A stretch of 43,731 bases of DNA, from assembly GCA_949296115.1 (NCBI GenBank), contig CASFNR010000024.1, positions 1-43,731 on the forward strand, written 5' to 3'. This DNA is from an uncultured Eubacteriales bacterium. Lineage in GTDB: Bacteria; Bacillota; Clostridia; Oscillospirales; Oscillospiraceae. The notes under the pieces are model-generated. The model saw nothing but the letters and a program-made list of their open reading frames with translations, searched no databases and was not told where the DNA came from. Shown here one piece after another: positions 26,321 to 33,836 of this stretch (position 1 is the first letter of the stretch; each line of letters opens with the position of its first letter). The translations under genes were made by a program, and so were the position numbers.

Positions 26321-26342
26321 GCGTTCAGAACAGGAGGAGAAG

Positions 26343-27137
26343 ATGGGTGCCTATGAAGCCCTGGCGGCCAGCTATGACCGCCTGACCAACGATGTGGACT
26401 ACGAAGCGACGGTGGCCTTCTACCGGGAGATTCTGAAGCGGGAAGGCTTGTCGCCCAGGACGGCGGTAGATCTGGCCTGCGGTACCGGCTCTGTGACGGC
26501 TCTGCTGGCCCGGGATGGACTGGAAGTGATGGGAATCGATTGCTCCGAAGAAATGCTGACACAGGCGGCGCAGAAGGTTCAGGGAATGGAAAGTCCGCCC
26601 CGTTTTGCCTGCCAGCGGCTGGAGCAGCTTCTGCTGCCCCGGGGGGTGGACCTGGCGGTGTGTGCGCTGGACAGCCTGGACTATATTACAAACCCGGAGG
26701 ACTGCGCCCGGGCCGTCGCCCGGGTTTATCGGGCGCTGAATCCGGGAGGAATCTTCATTTTTGACGTGAATACCCCCGAGAAGCTCCGGGCCATGGACGG
26801 CCAGGTGTTCCTGGACGAGGACGAGGACGTGTACTGCGTCTGGCGGGGAGAATTTGACGAGGAATCCAACATCTGCTCCTACGGAATGGATTTGTTTCAG
26901 CGCCGGGGAGACGTGTGGGTGCGGTCTTTCGAAGAGCACCGGGAGTACGCCTATTCCCAGGCCCAGCTTATGGACTATCTCCGCCAGGCGGGATTCACGG
27001 ACATCCAGGTTTATGGGGACCGGACCTTCCTGCCGCCGGAGAAAGGCGAGCAGCGGATGTATTTCAAAGCCAGAAAAGGCCGAATCCGCAGAAAACACAA
27101 CAAGAATACTGAGAACCAGGAGAAGAACGATGCGTGA
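26343..27137 (+). CDS. Class I SAM-dependent methyltransferase
   Basis: The 264-residue protein has the Rossmann SAM site VDLACGTGSVTALL, the acidic GIDCSEEML motif and a post-core LNPGGIFIFDVN strand, as in the YqeM-like/methyltransferase-25 group. The substrate is unknown. The N terminus YEALAASYDRLTNDVDY is a family feature. AGGAGG at about 26331-26337 fixes the ATG at 26343. The C terminus is a Lys/Arg/Asn-rich tail. The gene overlaps hslO by eight bases, so the two are probably co-expressed. Confidence 0.8.
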   Translation: MGAYEALAASYDRLTNDVDYEATVAFYREILKREGLSPRTAVDLACGTGSVTALLARDGLEVMGIDCSEEMLTQAAQKVQGMESPPRFACQRLEQLLLPRGVDLAVCALDSLDYITNPEDCARAVARVYRALNPGGIFIFDVNTPEKLRAMDGQVFLDEDEDVYCVWRGEFDEESNICSYGMDLFQRRGDVWVRSFEEHREYAYSQAQLMDYLRQAGFTDIQVYGDRTFLPPEKGEQRMYFKARKGRIRRKHNKNTENQEKNDA

Positions 27138-28008
27138 TTATTTGGTACGGGGAATGACCATGGATGGCGCGGTGAAGGTGGTAGCCATCCGCTCTACGGA
27201 ACTGGTGCGCCGGGGTGCGCAGATTCAGGGCACCACACCCAACGCCACGGCTGCCTTCGGCCGGGCGCTGACAGCGGCCTCCATGATGGGAAATATGCAG
27301 AAGGTGGATGATGGTTCCATGACCCTTCAGATCCGGGGCGGCGGCCCCATCGGCACCATCACCGTGGTATCCGACGCAGTGGGCAATGTCCGGGGCTGTG
27401 TCACGGAGCCGAAGGTGCCGCTGGTGGAGAAGCACCCCGGAAAGCTGGATGTAGGCGCTACGGTGGGCACGGACGGAACCATCACGGTTATCCGGGACCT
27501 GCGGATGAAAGAACCCTACATTGGCTCCACACAGCTGGTGTCCGGGGAGATTGGGGACGATGTGACCGCTTACTTTGCCCAGAGCGAGCAGGTCCCTACG
27601 GCCTGCGCCCTGGGGGTGCTGGTTGACCGGGACCGGAGCGTGAAGGTTGCGGGGGGCTATCTGGTGCAATTGCTGCCGGATACACCGGAGGAAGTCATTG
27701 ACAAACTGGAGGCGGGAATCCAGAAGGCGGGGGCGGTAACGGCCATGCTGGAAGCCGGACTGACCCCGGAGGATATTCTGGGCCAGGTGTGCGGTGATCT
27801 GGGCGTGGTATTCCTGGAAACCACCGAGGTTTCTTACAAGTGCTATTGCTCCCGGGAGCGGGTGGAAAGCGCCCTGATCAGCCTGGGACGGCAGGAACTG
27901 ACAGAAATAGCCAAGGAAAACAAGGATTTCCCGGTGGAGTGCCAGTTCTGCGACCAGGTGTATACGTTTACTCCGGAGGATATCCGCAAACTTCTGGTAA
28001 ATATTTGA
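27130..28008 (+). CDS. hslO: Redox-regulated chaperone Hsp33
   Basis: Hsp33 is a holdase activated when oxidation releases zinc from four C-terminal cysteines. The 292-residue protein has the N-terminal domain with the ATAAFGRALTAASMMG motif and KVPLVEKHPGKLDVG, and the redox switch CYC plus CQFC (a CxC...CxxC pair) at the C terminus, all four Cys present. The ATG at 27130 follows AGGAG and lies inside the end of the methyltransferase gene. No clear terminator follows; the tRNA promoter comes 75 bp later. Confidence 0.95.
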   Translation: MRDYLVRGMTMDGAVKVVAIRSTELVRRGAQIQGTTPNATAAFGRALTAASMMGNMQKVDDGSMTLQIRGGGPIGTITVVSDAVGNVRGCVTEPKVPLVEKHPGKLDVGATVGTDGTITVIRDLRMKEPYIGSTQLVSGEIGDDVTAYFAQSEQVPTACALGVLVDRDRSVKVAGGYLVQLLPDTPEEVIDKLEAGIQKAGAVTAMLEAGLTPEDILGQVCGDLGVVFLETTEVSYKCYCSRERVESALISLGRQELTEIAKENKDFPVECQFCDQVYTFTPEDIRKLLVNI

Positions 28009-28082
28009 TGGATTAGGGAAATGGTGGGAAAACGCCGGAATGGACCGGAGAAAAGTTGCAGGCCTAAAAATGAAAAAAATGC

Positions 28083-28111
28083 TTGACAAAACAGGTCATT
28101 CCGTGTATAAT
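28083..28111 (+). promoter_or_regulatory. Consensus promoter of the tRNA cluster
   Basis: A perfect TTGACA (28083-28088), 17 bp and perfect TATAAT (28106-28111). This is the strongest promoter in the window, as expected for stable RNA. Confidence 0.9.
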
Positions 28112-28152
28112 GAACCACGTCGCTGAGGGAAACCCCTGAGGCGGTGCGGTTC

Positions 28153-28228
28153 GGGAGCATAGCTCAGCTGGGAGAGCACATGCCTTACAAGCATGGGGTC
28201 ACAGGTTCGAGCCCTGTTGTTCCCACCA
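28153..28228 (+). tRNA. tRNA-Val (anticodon TAC)
   Basis: A full 76-nt cloverleaf: acceptor GGGAGCA/TGTTCCC, anticodon arm CATGC-CTTACAA-GCATG with TAC, T-loop TTCGAGC and an encoded CCA at 28226-28228. Confidence 0.95.
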
Positions 28229-28236
28229 TTTTATCT

Positions 28237-28313
28237 GGCCCGGTGGTGCAGTCGGTTAGCACGCCAGCCTGTCACGCTGGAGGTCGACGGTTCGAGTCCG
28301 TTCCGGGTCGCCA
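28237..28313 (+). tRNA. tRNA-Asp (anticodon GTC)
   Basis: A 77-nt cloverleaf: acceptor GGCCCGG/CCGGGTC, anticodon arm CCAGC-CTGTCAC-GCTGG with GTC, T-loop TTCGAGT, G discriminator and encoded CCA. Confidence 0.95.
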
Positions 28314-28336
28314 TTTTTATGCATCTTGGTGCATGC

Positions 28337-28356
28337 GAGCAGAAGCAATTCTGCTC
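28337..28356 (+). other. Hairpin between tRNA-Asp and tRNA-Phe
   Basis: GAGCAGAA-GCAA-TTCTGCTC forms a perfect 8-bp stem in the 48-bp spacer. There is no U tract, so it is more likely a processing structure than a terminator. Confidence 0.4.
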
Positions 28357-28361
28357 CACAT

Positions 28362-28437
<76 letters not shown>

Positions 28438-28440
28438 GAT

Positions 28441-28510
28441 GCGGGTGTAGCTCATCTGCGCCACCTTGCCAAGGTGGAGGTAGCGAGTTCGAGCCTCGTC
28501 ACCCGCTCCA
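28441..28510 (+). tRNA. tRNA-Gly (anticodon GCC), D-arm truncated
   Basis: Acceptor GCGGGTG/CACCCGC, anticodon arm CCACC-TTGCCAA-GGTGG with GCC, T-arm and encoded CCA are all intact. The gene is only 70 nt, though. Between position 9 and the anticodon stem it reads GCTCATCTGCG, whereas a normal D-arm would be GCTC, a loop with the invariant GG, then GAGCG. About 6 nt (GGTAGA or an equivalent) are missing, so neither a four-pair D-stem nor the G18-G19 contact to the T-loop can form. It is probably non-functional as written, or a sequence error. Confidence 0.75.
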
Positions 28511-28515
28511 AACAG

Positions 28516-28543
28516 ATAAGGAACGCGTTTGCGTTCCTTATTT
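28516..28543 (+). terminator. Hairpin between tRNA-Gly and tRNA-Cys
   Basis: ATAAGGAACGC-GTTT-GCGTTCCTTAT is an 11-bp stem followed by only TTC. It may terminate part of the tRNA transcripts before tRNA-Cys or serve in processing. Confidence 0.5.
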
Positions 28544-28548
28544 CATAC

Positions 28549-28623
28549 GGTACCGTGGCCAAGTGGTAAGGCAAGAGTCTGCAAAACTCTCATTCCCCAG
28601 TTCAAATCTGGGCGGTACCTCCA
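28549..28623 (+). tRNA. tRNA-Cys (anticodon GCA)
   Basis: A 75-nt cloverleaf: acceptor GGTACCG/CGGTACC, anticodon arm AGAGT-CTGCAAA-ACTCT with GCA, T-loop TTCAAAT, T discriminator and encoded CCA. Confidence 0.95.
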
Positions 28624-28631
28624 AAAGCAGG

Positions 28632-28659
28632 GTCCGGAGCGGGAACGCTCCGGACTTTT
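28632..28659 (+). terminator. Terminator of the tRNA cluster
   Basis: A 10-bp stem (GTCCGGAGCG / CGCTCCGGAC) with a GGAA loop and TTTT tail. Confidence 0.85.
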
Positions 28660-28723
28660 ATGATTTCCGGCGTTTCTTCCCGGCAGACCGGGGCAGTTCC
28701 GGGGACACAATCAGAGATAAGAC

Positions 28724-28749
28724 CGGCAGACTTCCGCAGAAGTCCGCCG
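28724..28749 (-). terminator. Possible terminator after the HD-domain gene
   Basis: CGGCAGACTTC and GAAGTCCGCCG form a stem with one mismatch and a CGCA loop, 19 bp past the stop on the minus strand. The tail TCTTATCTCT is only moderately U-rich. Confidence 0.4.
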
Positions 28750-28767
28750 ATTGCGTGCCGTTCTTTT

Positions 28768-29340
28768 TCAGAGGCTGGCAAGAGCCTGGGCAACGGAAGC
28801 CTCGCAGCTGCGCATGGCCAGAATGGTCTTTTCCAGCAGTTCGTCCAGGGACCAGCCCAGGCGTTCCGCCCCCTGGGCGATGACCTCCCGGGAGCACCCC
28901 GCCGCAAACTTCTTGTCCTTGTATTTTTTCTTCAGGGAGGACAGCTCCATGTCCATTACACTTTTGCTGGGACGCATCCGGGCCGCAGCGCCGATCAGAC
29001 CGGTGAGTTCGTCCACGGCGAAGAGAATCTTCTCCATCGTATGTTCCGGCTCCACATCGCTGCACAGACCGTAGCCGTGGGAGCAGACGGCATGAACCAT
29101 TTCGGGAGATGCGTTTATTTCCGCCAGCAGCGCCGGCGCCTTCTGACAGTGCTGATCCGGATATTGCTCGAAGTCCACATCGTGGAGCAGACCGCAAAGC
29201 CCCCAGAACTCCGGGTCCTCACCCTGCTCCTGGGCAAACCATCGCATCACCCCCTCTACGGTCAGGGCGTGCTGAAGGTGGAATGCTTCGTGATTGTACT
29301 TTTGCAGCAGGCCCAGAGCCTGCTCCCGTGTCAACGCCAT
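28768..29340 (-). CDS. HD-domain protein
   Basis: The 190-residue protein contains an HD phosphohydrolase core: a His in the first helix (HLQHAL), the metal-binding pair in LLHDVDFEQYP, a later HGYG, and D in AVDELTG. Such proteins hydrolyse phosphate esters or nucleotides with two metals; the substrate is unknown. The C-terminal half (SLKKKYKDKKFAAG and following) matches a widespread clostridial subgroup often annotated as a hydrolase of the HDIG type. GGAGG at 29349-29353 precedes the ATG at 29340. It is a single gene, divergent from the Mbeg1-like gene. Confidence 0.78.
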   Translation of the reverse strand: MALTREQALGLLQKYNHEAFHLQHALTVEGVMRWFAQEQGEDPEFWGLCGLLHDVDFEQYPDQHCQKAPALLAEINASPEMVHAVCSHGYGLCSDVEPEHTMEKILFAVDELTGLIGAAARMRPSKSVMDMELSSLKKKYKDKKFAAGCSREVIAQGAERLGWSLDELLEKTILAMRSCEASVAQALASL

Positions 29341-29469
29341 GGGGAATGCCTCCTCAATATCAGATGGGCTTATTTTACTCCGGTGGAAGATGTTTGTCAA
29401 CCGGAAGCGGACAGAACGGAAGTCTCTTTGAAAATTCTCCGGAAAACCCTGGAGAATCCGAAGCCGGTA

Positions 29470-29478
29470 TGGTATACT
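29470..29478 (+). promoter_or_regulatory. Extended -10 promoter of the Mbeg1-like gene
   Basis: TGG-TATACT (TATACT at 29473-29478) is an extended -10. No good -35 is visible 17 bp upstream. A 7-bp inverted repeat (ATTCTCC ... GGAGAAT, 29434-29457) covers the -35 area. Confidence 0.5.
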
Positions 29479-29501
29479 GAGCCAAAAGGAGGGGTAACCA
29501 C

Positions 29502-30626
29502 ATGGCAAATATTATGGACTACATTCGCTGGAGGGGGGATCTGACCTTTTCCCAGGCGCCGCTGAATCCGGTGGACGGGCTGGTTTTTTCTGCCCTTGCC
29601 TATGTCCACTACGCCGGACAGACGGAGGCGGAGCCGGATTCTGCGCTGACACTGACCCAGGCGGGGGAGGAACTGTTCGCCCGGGAGGATTATGAGACCC
29701 GGGCCAGGGTGAAAAATGACCTGATTCTTCTGCGCCTGGCGATGGAGTCGGTACGGTTCGGGCAGTGCCGGCTCTGGATGTACCGCAGCCAGTTCAGCTC
29801 GGAGGAGGAGACCCAGTTCGCTGCCATGACCTTCCGGCTGGATGACGGCAGCCTGTTCCTGGCTTTCCGGGGAACGGACAGCACCCTGGTGGGGTGGAAG
29901 GAGGACTTCAACATGACCTTCCAGCAGACCATTCCCTCCCAGCGGCTGGCCCTGGAGTATGTCCGGGATGTGGCATGGGCGGATTCTGCGCCCATGCGGC
30001 TGGGTGGACACTCCAAGGGCGGAAATCTGGCGGTATTTGCCGCCGCCCGGTCGTCTCCCATGGTACAGGAGCGGATTTTGCAGGTATTCAATCATGACGG
30101 CCCGGGATTTACCAAGTACCTGATGGGCGACCCGGGCTATCTGGCCATGGTGCCCCGCATCAAGACCTTTGTTCCCCAATCCTCGGTGATCGGCATGCTG
30201 CTGGAGCATGAGGAGCCGTACACCGTAATCCGGAGCAAAACGGTTGGCGTGCTTCAGCATGATCCTTATTCCTGGGAGGTAATGGGCGGCAATTTCGTGG
30301 ACGGCGAGGAAGTCACCGAGACCTCCCAGTTTGTGGACGCCACCCTGAAGAACCGATTTGCCGCCATGACCAATCAGGAGCGCAATCAGCTGGTGGATGT
30401 GATGTATTCCCTGCTCAGCAGTGCGGACGTGGAGCGGGCAGCGGATATTTTTCATCCCAGGAATCTGCATGTTTATTTGAAGGCGCTCAGCGGGGACGAG
30501 AAACTCCGCCGGTTCCTGTCCACAGAATTCATGGGGTTTGTGGACGCTGCCTGGAAGGCCAGGGAAAAACTGGAGCGGCAGCGCAAGGAGGAAAAGCTGC
30601 TGGAAGAGGCGGTGGAGAAGCCGTAA
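29502..30626 (+). CDS. Mbeg1-like (DUF2974) alpha/beta hydrolase
   Basis: The 374-residue protein starts with MDYIRWRGDLTFSQAPLNPVDGLVFSALAYV, typical of the Mbeg1-like family in Firmicutes. FRGTD (122-126) resembles the lipase class 3 oxyanion motif, and GHSKGGN with S171 is the nucleophile elbow, so a serine esterase or lipase activity is likely. The C-terminal third is helical and ends in a charged coiled-coil-like tail rich in Lys and Glu. No signal peptide is present, so it acts in the cytoplasm. The natural substrate is unknown. AAGGAGG lies ten bases before the ATG. Confidence 0.8.
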   Translation: MANIMDYIRWRGDLTFSQAPLNPVDGLVFSALAYVHYAGQTEAEPDSALTLTQAGEELFAREDYETRARVKNDLILLRLAMESVRFGQCRLWMYRSQFSSEEETQFAAMTFRLDDGSLFLAFRGTDSTLVGWKEDFNMTFQQTIPSQRLALEYVRDVAWADSAPMRLGGHSKGGNLAVFAAARSSPMVQERILQVFNHDGPGFTKYLMGDPGYLAMVPRIKTFVPQSSVIGMLLEHEEPYTVIRSKTVGVLQHDPYSWEVMGGNFVDGEEVTETSQFVDATLKNRFAAMTNQERNQLVDVMYSLLSSADVERAADIFHPRNLHVYLKALSGDEKLRRFLSTEFMGFVDAAWKAREKLERQRKEEKLLEEAVEKP

Positions 30627-30628
30627 TA

Positions 30629-30660
30629 AAACTGCCGTGGACGAAAGTCCACGGCAGTTT
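30629..30660. terminator. Bidirectional terminator, Mbeg1-like gene / NCS2 permease
   Basis: A perfect 14-bp stem (AAACTGCCGTGGAC / GTCCACGGCAGTTT) with a GAAA loop lies between convergent genes, with U/A runs built into both ends. Confidence 0.85.
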
Positions 30661-30677
30661 CGCTGTGCAGCAGAAAA

Positions 30678-32012
30678 TTATTTGCTTTCCTCTTTGGGCA
30701 GCACCAGATTCAGGATGATGGCCAGGATGGTGGCGACCACCACGGAAGAGGAGCCGAACACGGTGGCAACCCACTCCGGGAAGCCGTTGCCGGACAGGCA
30801 GCCGGAGACCTGGGTGATGCCGGTGCCCAGGGCCACGGACAGGCCAACCACGGAACTCTTGCGCATGGTAAAGGGGCCTTCCGAGGTAATCATCCGGATA
30901 CCGGTCATGGTGATGGTGGAGAACACGGACAAAGTAGCGCCGCCGATGACGCACTGGGGAATGGTGGTGAGCAGGGCGGCGAACTTGGGCATGAAGCCGG
31001 CAACCAGCAGCACGCAGGAGGCGAAGGTGAACACGGCCCGGTTGATGACCTTGTTCACGGTGACAATGCCCACGTTCTGGCTGTAGGAGGCCACCGGCAG
31101 ACCGCCGATGAAAGGCCCGATAACACTGATGACGCCCTGACCGATGATGCCGGCGGAGAGCTCCCGGTCCGTGGGCAGCCGGTCCATGCCGCCCATGGTG
31201 GTGGAGGTCAGGTCCCCGATGGTCTGGACGGAGTTGACGATGTACACAATCGCAAGGGAGGCGATGGCGGAGGGAACGAACTTGATTTCAAAAGGCATGA
31301 TGGGGGGCAGGGAAACCCAGGATGCGCCGCCCACGCTGGACAGATCCACAATGCCCACAAAGAAGGCGGCGATGTAGCCCACAATCATACCGAACAGCAG
31401 TGCACCCAGCTTCCAGATGCCCTTGGCGAAATTATTCAGGTAGATGACCACCGCAAAGGTCAACAGGGCCACACCCCAGCTTCGCAGACCGCCGAACCAG
31501 GGGCTCAAGGCATCGCCGCCGGCCATGTACCGCACAGCGGTGGGGTAGAGGGACAGACCGATGGTGAAAATCACCGTGCCTGTTACCAGGGGCGGGAAGA
31601 ACACCCGGATTTTCTTGACGAAGATGCCGAAGAAAATGGCCACAAAGCCGCCGGCAAGCTCCGCACCCATGATGGTGGGCAGGTCGAACTGCATGCCGAT
31701 GGCGGTGAGGGTGGGAACATAGGCGAAGCTGATGCCCATAATCACCGGAAGCCGTGCGCCGATGCGGCCGAAAATGGGGAACAGCTGCAGCAGGGTGGCG
31801 ATGGCGGTGATAATCAGGGCCGCCTGAATGAGAATGGTTTTGTCCGCCACGCTCAGGTTGCACACATCGCTGCCGGAGATGATGATGGCGGGGGTGATGA
31901 CGCCCACCACGGCAGCAACCACGTGCTGCAGGCCCAGGGGGACGAGCTGTCCCGCAGGGGGAATTCCGTCGTAGGAAAAGACGCTTGCGGGGGCCTTCTG
32001 ATTGGTTTTCAT
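30678..32012 (-). CDS. NCS2 nucleobase:cation symporter, purine-type signature
   Basis: The 444-residue permease with about 14 helices belongs to the NCS2 (xanthine/uracil) family, which imports free nucleobases with H+ or Na+. It contains PLGLQHVVA, the GADLTG-like region and the family signature SYSQNVGIV. The QNxG form is typical of xanthine/urate/purine carriers, whereas uracil permeases (UraA, PyrP) have ENIG. It lies 33 bp after pyrI on the same strand, so it is likely the third gene of the pyrB operon, which would suggest uracil. Sequence and context disagree; I leave the substrate open. Its ribosome site is weak. Confidence 0.85.
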   Translation of the reverse strand: MKTNQKAPASVFSYDGIPPAGQLVPLGLQHVVAAVVGVITPAIIISGSDVCNLSVADKTILIQAALIITAIATLLQLFPIFGRIGARLPVIMGISFAYVPTLTAIGMQFDLPTIMGAELAGGFVAIFFGIFVKKIRVFFPPLVTGTVIFTIGLSLYPTAVRYMAGGDALSPWFGGLRSWGVALLTFAVVIYLNNFAKGIWKLGALLFGMIVGYIAAFFVGIVDLSSVGGASWVSLPPIMPFEIKFVPSAIASLAIVYIVNSVQTIGDLTSTTMGGMDRLPTDRELSAGIIGQGVISVIGPFIGGLPVASYSQNVGIVTVNKVINRAVFTFASCVLLVAGFMPKFAALLTTIPQCVIGGATLSVFSTITMTGIRMITSEGPFTMRKSSVVGLSVALGTGITQVSGCLSGNGFPEWVATVFGSSSVVVATILAIILNLVLPKEESK

Positions 32013-32045
32013 ATTCTGATCTCTTCTTTCTTTATCAGCTGACGC

Positions 32046-32474
32046 TTACAGGGAGTTGGAGGAAGCGGCCTGCTCACAGTAGATGCAGCGGTATACCTTT
32101 TTGGCCGGGTCCGTCAGCTTGAATTCATGCACCAGCTCCTGCTCCACGGAGGTGATGCACCGGGGATTTTTGCACTTGATGACGCCGACAACCCGTTCCG
32201 GCAGGGCCAGACGCTGCCGCTGGGCAACCTTGCCGTCCCGGATGATGTTTACGGTGATGCCTGCATCCAGGTATCCCAGCACGTCGAAATTCAGGTCCAT
32301 CAGGGTGCTGATCTTGATGATGTCCTTGCGGCCCATTTTGGTGCTCTCTGCGTTTTGAATCATGGCCACGGTGCAGTCCAGCTTGTCCAGCTTCAGCACT
32401 CTGTAGATTTCCATGCTCCGGCCCGCCGTGATGTGGTCCAGCACGATGCCGTCTTTAATCTGTCCGATGTTCAT
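32046..32474 (-). CDS. pyrI: Aspartate carbamoyltransferase regulatory subunit
   Basis: PyrI binds CTP, UTP and ATP and sets the activity of the PyrB catalytic trimers. The 142-residue protein has the N-terminal nucleotide-binding domain ([15 protein letters not shown]) and a C-terminal zinc domain with all four cysteines (CKNPRC and CIYC). Bacillus lacks pyrI, but it occurs in Clostridia and in enterobacteria. Its ATG overlaps the pyrB stop (ATGA), fixing stoichiometric co-translation. Confidence 0.95.
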   Translation of the reverse strand: MNIGQIKDGIVLDHITAGRSMEIYRVLKLDKLDCTVAMIQNAESTKMGRKDIIKISTLMDLNFDVLGYLDAGITVNIIRDGKVAQRQRLALPERVVGVIKCKNPRCITSVEQELVHEFKLTDPAKKVYRCIYCEQAASSNSL

Positions 32475-33388
32475 ACCCTTACCTCCAGCATTTTCAGAAT
32501 CAAAGCCATGCGCATATATTTGCCGTTTTTCACCTGGTCAAAGTAGTGTGCTCTGGGGTCCTGGTCCACGGCGACGCTGATCTCATTGACCCGGGGCAGG
32601 GGGTGCATGATGACCAGATCGGATTTGGCGGTTTCCAGCTTGTCCGGGGTGAGGATGTAGGTATCCTTCAGCCGGATGTAGTCCGCCTCGTTGAAGAACC
32701 GCTCCTTCTGCACCCGGGTCATATACAGCACGTCCAGCTTGGGCATGGCTTCCTCCATGCTCCGCACTTCCTCATAGGGGATGCCGGCAGGCTCCAGGGT
32801 GTCGGTGAGGATGTAGCGGGGCATCCGCAGCTCCTCCGGGGAAATAAAGACGAACTTCACGCCGTGATACCGGGCCATGGCCTGGACCAGGGAGTGAACG
32901 GTCCGTCCGAACTTCAGGTCGCCGCACAGACCGATGGTCAGATTTTCAAAGGTGTGCCGTTCCCGCCAGATGGTGAGCAGGTCCGCCAGGGTCTGGGTGG
33001 GATGGTTGTGCCCGCCGTCGCCTGCGTTGATAACGGGAACCCCGGCGGTCCGGGCGGCCACCACGGGAGCGCCCTCTTTGGGGTGGCGCATGGCGATGAT
33101 GTCGGCGTAGCAGCCTACCACCCGCACGGTATCCGCCACGCTCTCGCCCTTGGCGGCAGAGGAGGAAGCGGCTTCGCTGAAGCCCAGGACAGAGCCGCCC
33201 AGTTCCAGCATGGCCGCCTCAAAGCTCAGGCGGGTGCGGGTGGAGGGCTCAAAGAACAGGGTTGCCAGTTTTTTCCGGCGGCAGCAGTCGGCATACTTAT
33301 CCGGGTTGGCGATGATGTCCTCAGCAGTGGAAATCAGGCCGGTGATTTCCTCCTTGGACAGATCGGTGACGTTCATCAGATTCTGCAT
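32471..33388 (-). CDS. pyrB: Aspartate carbamoyltransferase catalytic subunit
   Basis: PyrB joins carbamoyl phosphate and aspartate, the committed step of pyrimidine synthesis. The 305-residue protein has the carbamoyl-phosphate motif [12 protein letters not shown], the SAAKGES loop, [16 protein letters not shown], and HPLPRVNEI for aspartate binding. GGAGG lies nine bases before the ATG, and a 16-codon ORF ends one base before it. The gene is preceded by a roughly 340-nt leader with an attenuator, described separately. Confidence 0.96.
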   Translation of the reverse strand: MQNLMNVTDLSKEEITGLISTAEDIIANPDKYADCCRRKKLATLFFEPSTRTRLSFEAAMLELGGSVLGFSEAASSSAAKGESVADTVRVVGCYADIIAMRHPKEGAPVVAARTAGVPVINAGDGGHNHPTQTLADLLTIWRERHTFENLTIGLCGDLKFGRTVHSLVQAMARYHGVKFVFISPEELRMPRYILTDTLEPAGIPYEEVRSMEEAMPKLDVLYMTRVQKERFFNEADYIRLKDTYILTPDKLETAKSDLVIMHPLPRVNEISVAVDQDPRAHYFDQVKNGKYMRMALILKMLEVRV

Positions 33389-33389
33389 T

Positions 33390-33440
33390 TCACAATACCT
33401 CCGTTATACCATTGATGCTTCCAGAGGAGAGGACACACAT
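33390..33440 (-). CDS. Possible 16-residue ORF coupled to pyrB
   Basis: GAGGAGG stands six bases before an ATG that opens a 16-codon ORF ([16 protein letters not shown]). Its TGA is separated from the pyrB ATG by one base. The strong ribosome site suggests real translation and coupling to pyrB. It lies downstream of the attenuator. It may be chance. Confidence 0.4.
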   Translation of the reverse strand: MCVLSSGSINGITEVL

Positions 33441-33497
33441 ATGCAACCTCCTCGGTTTCCACAGGGAAATGGCTGGATTCCGGCGCTTTTTGGACAG

Positions 33498-33542
33498 AAA
33501 AAACCCGGCTTTCAAATGTAATACTACATTGCAAAAGTCGGG
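33498..33542 (-). terminator. Attenuator terminator in the pyrB leader
   Basis: In the transcript CCCGACTTT...AATGTA pairs with TACATTTGAAAGCCGGG (mostly paired, small internal loop) and is followed by six U (33498-33503). It lies 110 bases before pyrB, so transcripts must escape it to reach the operon. The stop codon of the leader peptide falls in its loop. Confidence 0.8.
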
Positions 33543-33640
33543 AAAACGCCGGTATTCAAAGAAAGTGGTTCCAAAACGGAACCGGTAAAGGAAAAACAAA
33601 AGGGGAAAGCCGGTGCCAAACGGTTCTGCTGGTAGCGCAT
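33524..33640 (-). CDS. PyrL-like leader peptide of the pyrB operon
   Basis: This 38-residue ORF lies in the pyrB leader. AAGGAG (33647-33652) is six bases before its ATG, as good a site as for any gene here. It crosses the pyrimidine-rich tract, which it reads as FPFCFSF, then a small hairpin, and its TAG at 33524-33526 is in the loop of the attenuator. A ribosome close behind RNA polymerase would cover the 5' arm of the terminator and let transcription continue; a lagging one would not. This is the logic of pyrL in enterobacteria. The peptide sequence itself is probably unimportant. The frame is open upstream to another ATG without a ribosome site. Confidence 0.65.
   Translation of the reverse strand: MRYQQNRLAPAFPFCFSFTGSVLEPLSLNTGVFPTFAM
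33558..33608 (-). promoter_or_regulatory. U-rich pause region in the pyrB leader
   Basis: The transcript of 33586-33608 is almost pure pyrimidine, with runs of three to five U. It is followed by a perfect hairpin GGUUCC-GUUUU-GGAACC (33567-33583) and by CUUUCUUU. Low UTP would make RNA polymerase pause here, 20-45 nt ahead of the attenuator. Confidence 0.6.
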
Positions 33641-33732
33641 GCGGTACTCCTTCCCACTTGTGCCCCACAGCCGGGCAGCATCCGCTGTCATCCGTCGTGG
33701 AGGCGTGTTCCTGTCCTTCCTCATTCTGACAG

Positions 33733-33761
33733 ATTGTATCATACGGGAAAATGTTTGTCAA
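33733..33761 (-). promoter_or_regulatory. Sigma-A promoter of the pyrB operon
   Basis: On the minus strand a perfect TTGACA (33756-33761), 17 bp and TACAAT (33733-33738). The start near 33726 gives a leader of about 340 nt. Confidence 0.85.
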
Positions 33762-33787
33762 CAAAAAGATCGGGACCCATTTCAAAG

Positions 33788-33818
33788 AAAACCCGGGAGA
33801 AGCGCAGCTTCTCCCGGG
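33788..33818 (-). terminator. Terminator of the eda-kdgK operon
   Basis: A perfect 12-bp stem (CCCGGGAGAAGC / GCTTCTCCCGGG) with a 3-base loop and, on the minus strand, a TTTTCTTT tail. Confidence 0.9.
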
Positions 33819-33836
33819 GAACGGAAATGCTGGAAT

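Noticed and set aside
28337-28356. Terminator between tRNA-Asp and tRNA-Phe
   Set aside because: The stem has no U tract and downstream tRNA genes have no visible promoter of their own.
33389-33726. PyrR-binding attenuator in the pyrB leader
   Set aside because: The conserved PyrR loop sequence is not in the transcript; a CCAGAGGAGAGG string occurs only on the opposite strand.
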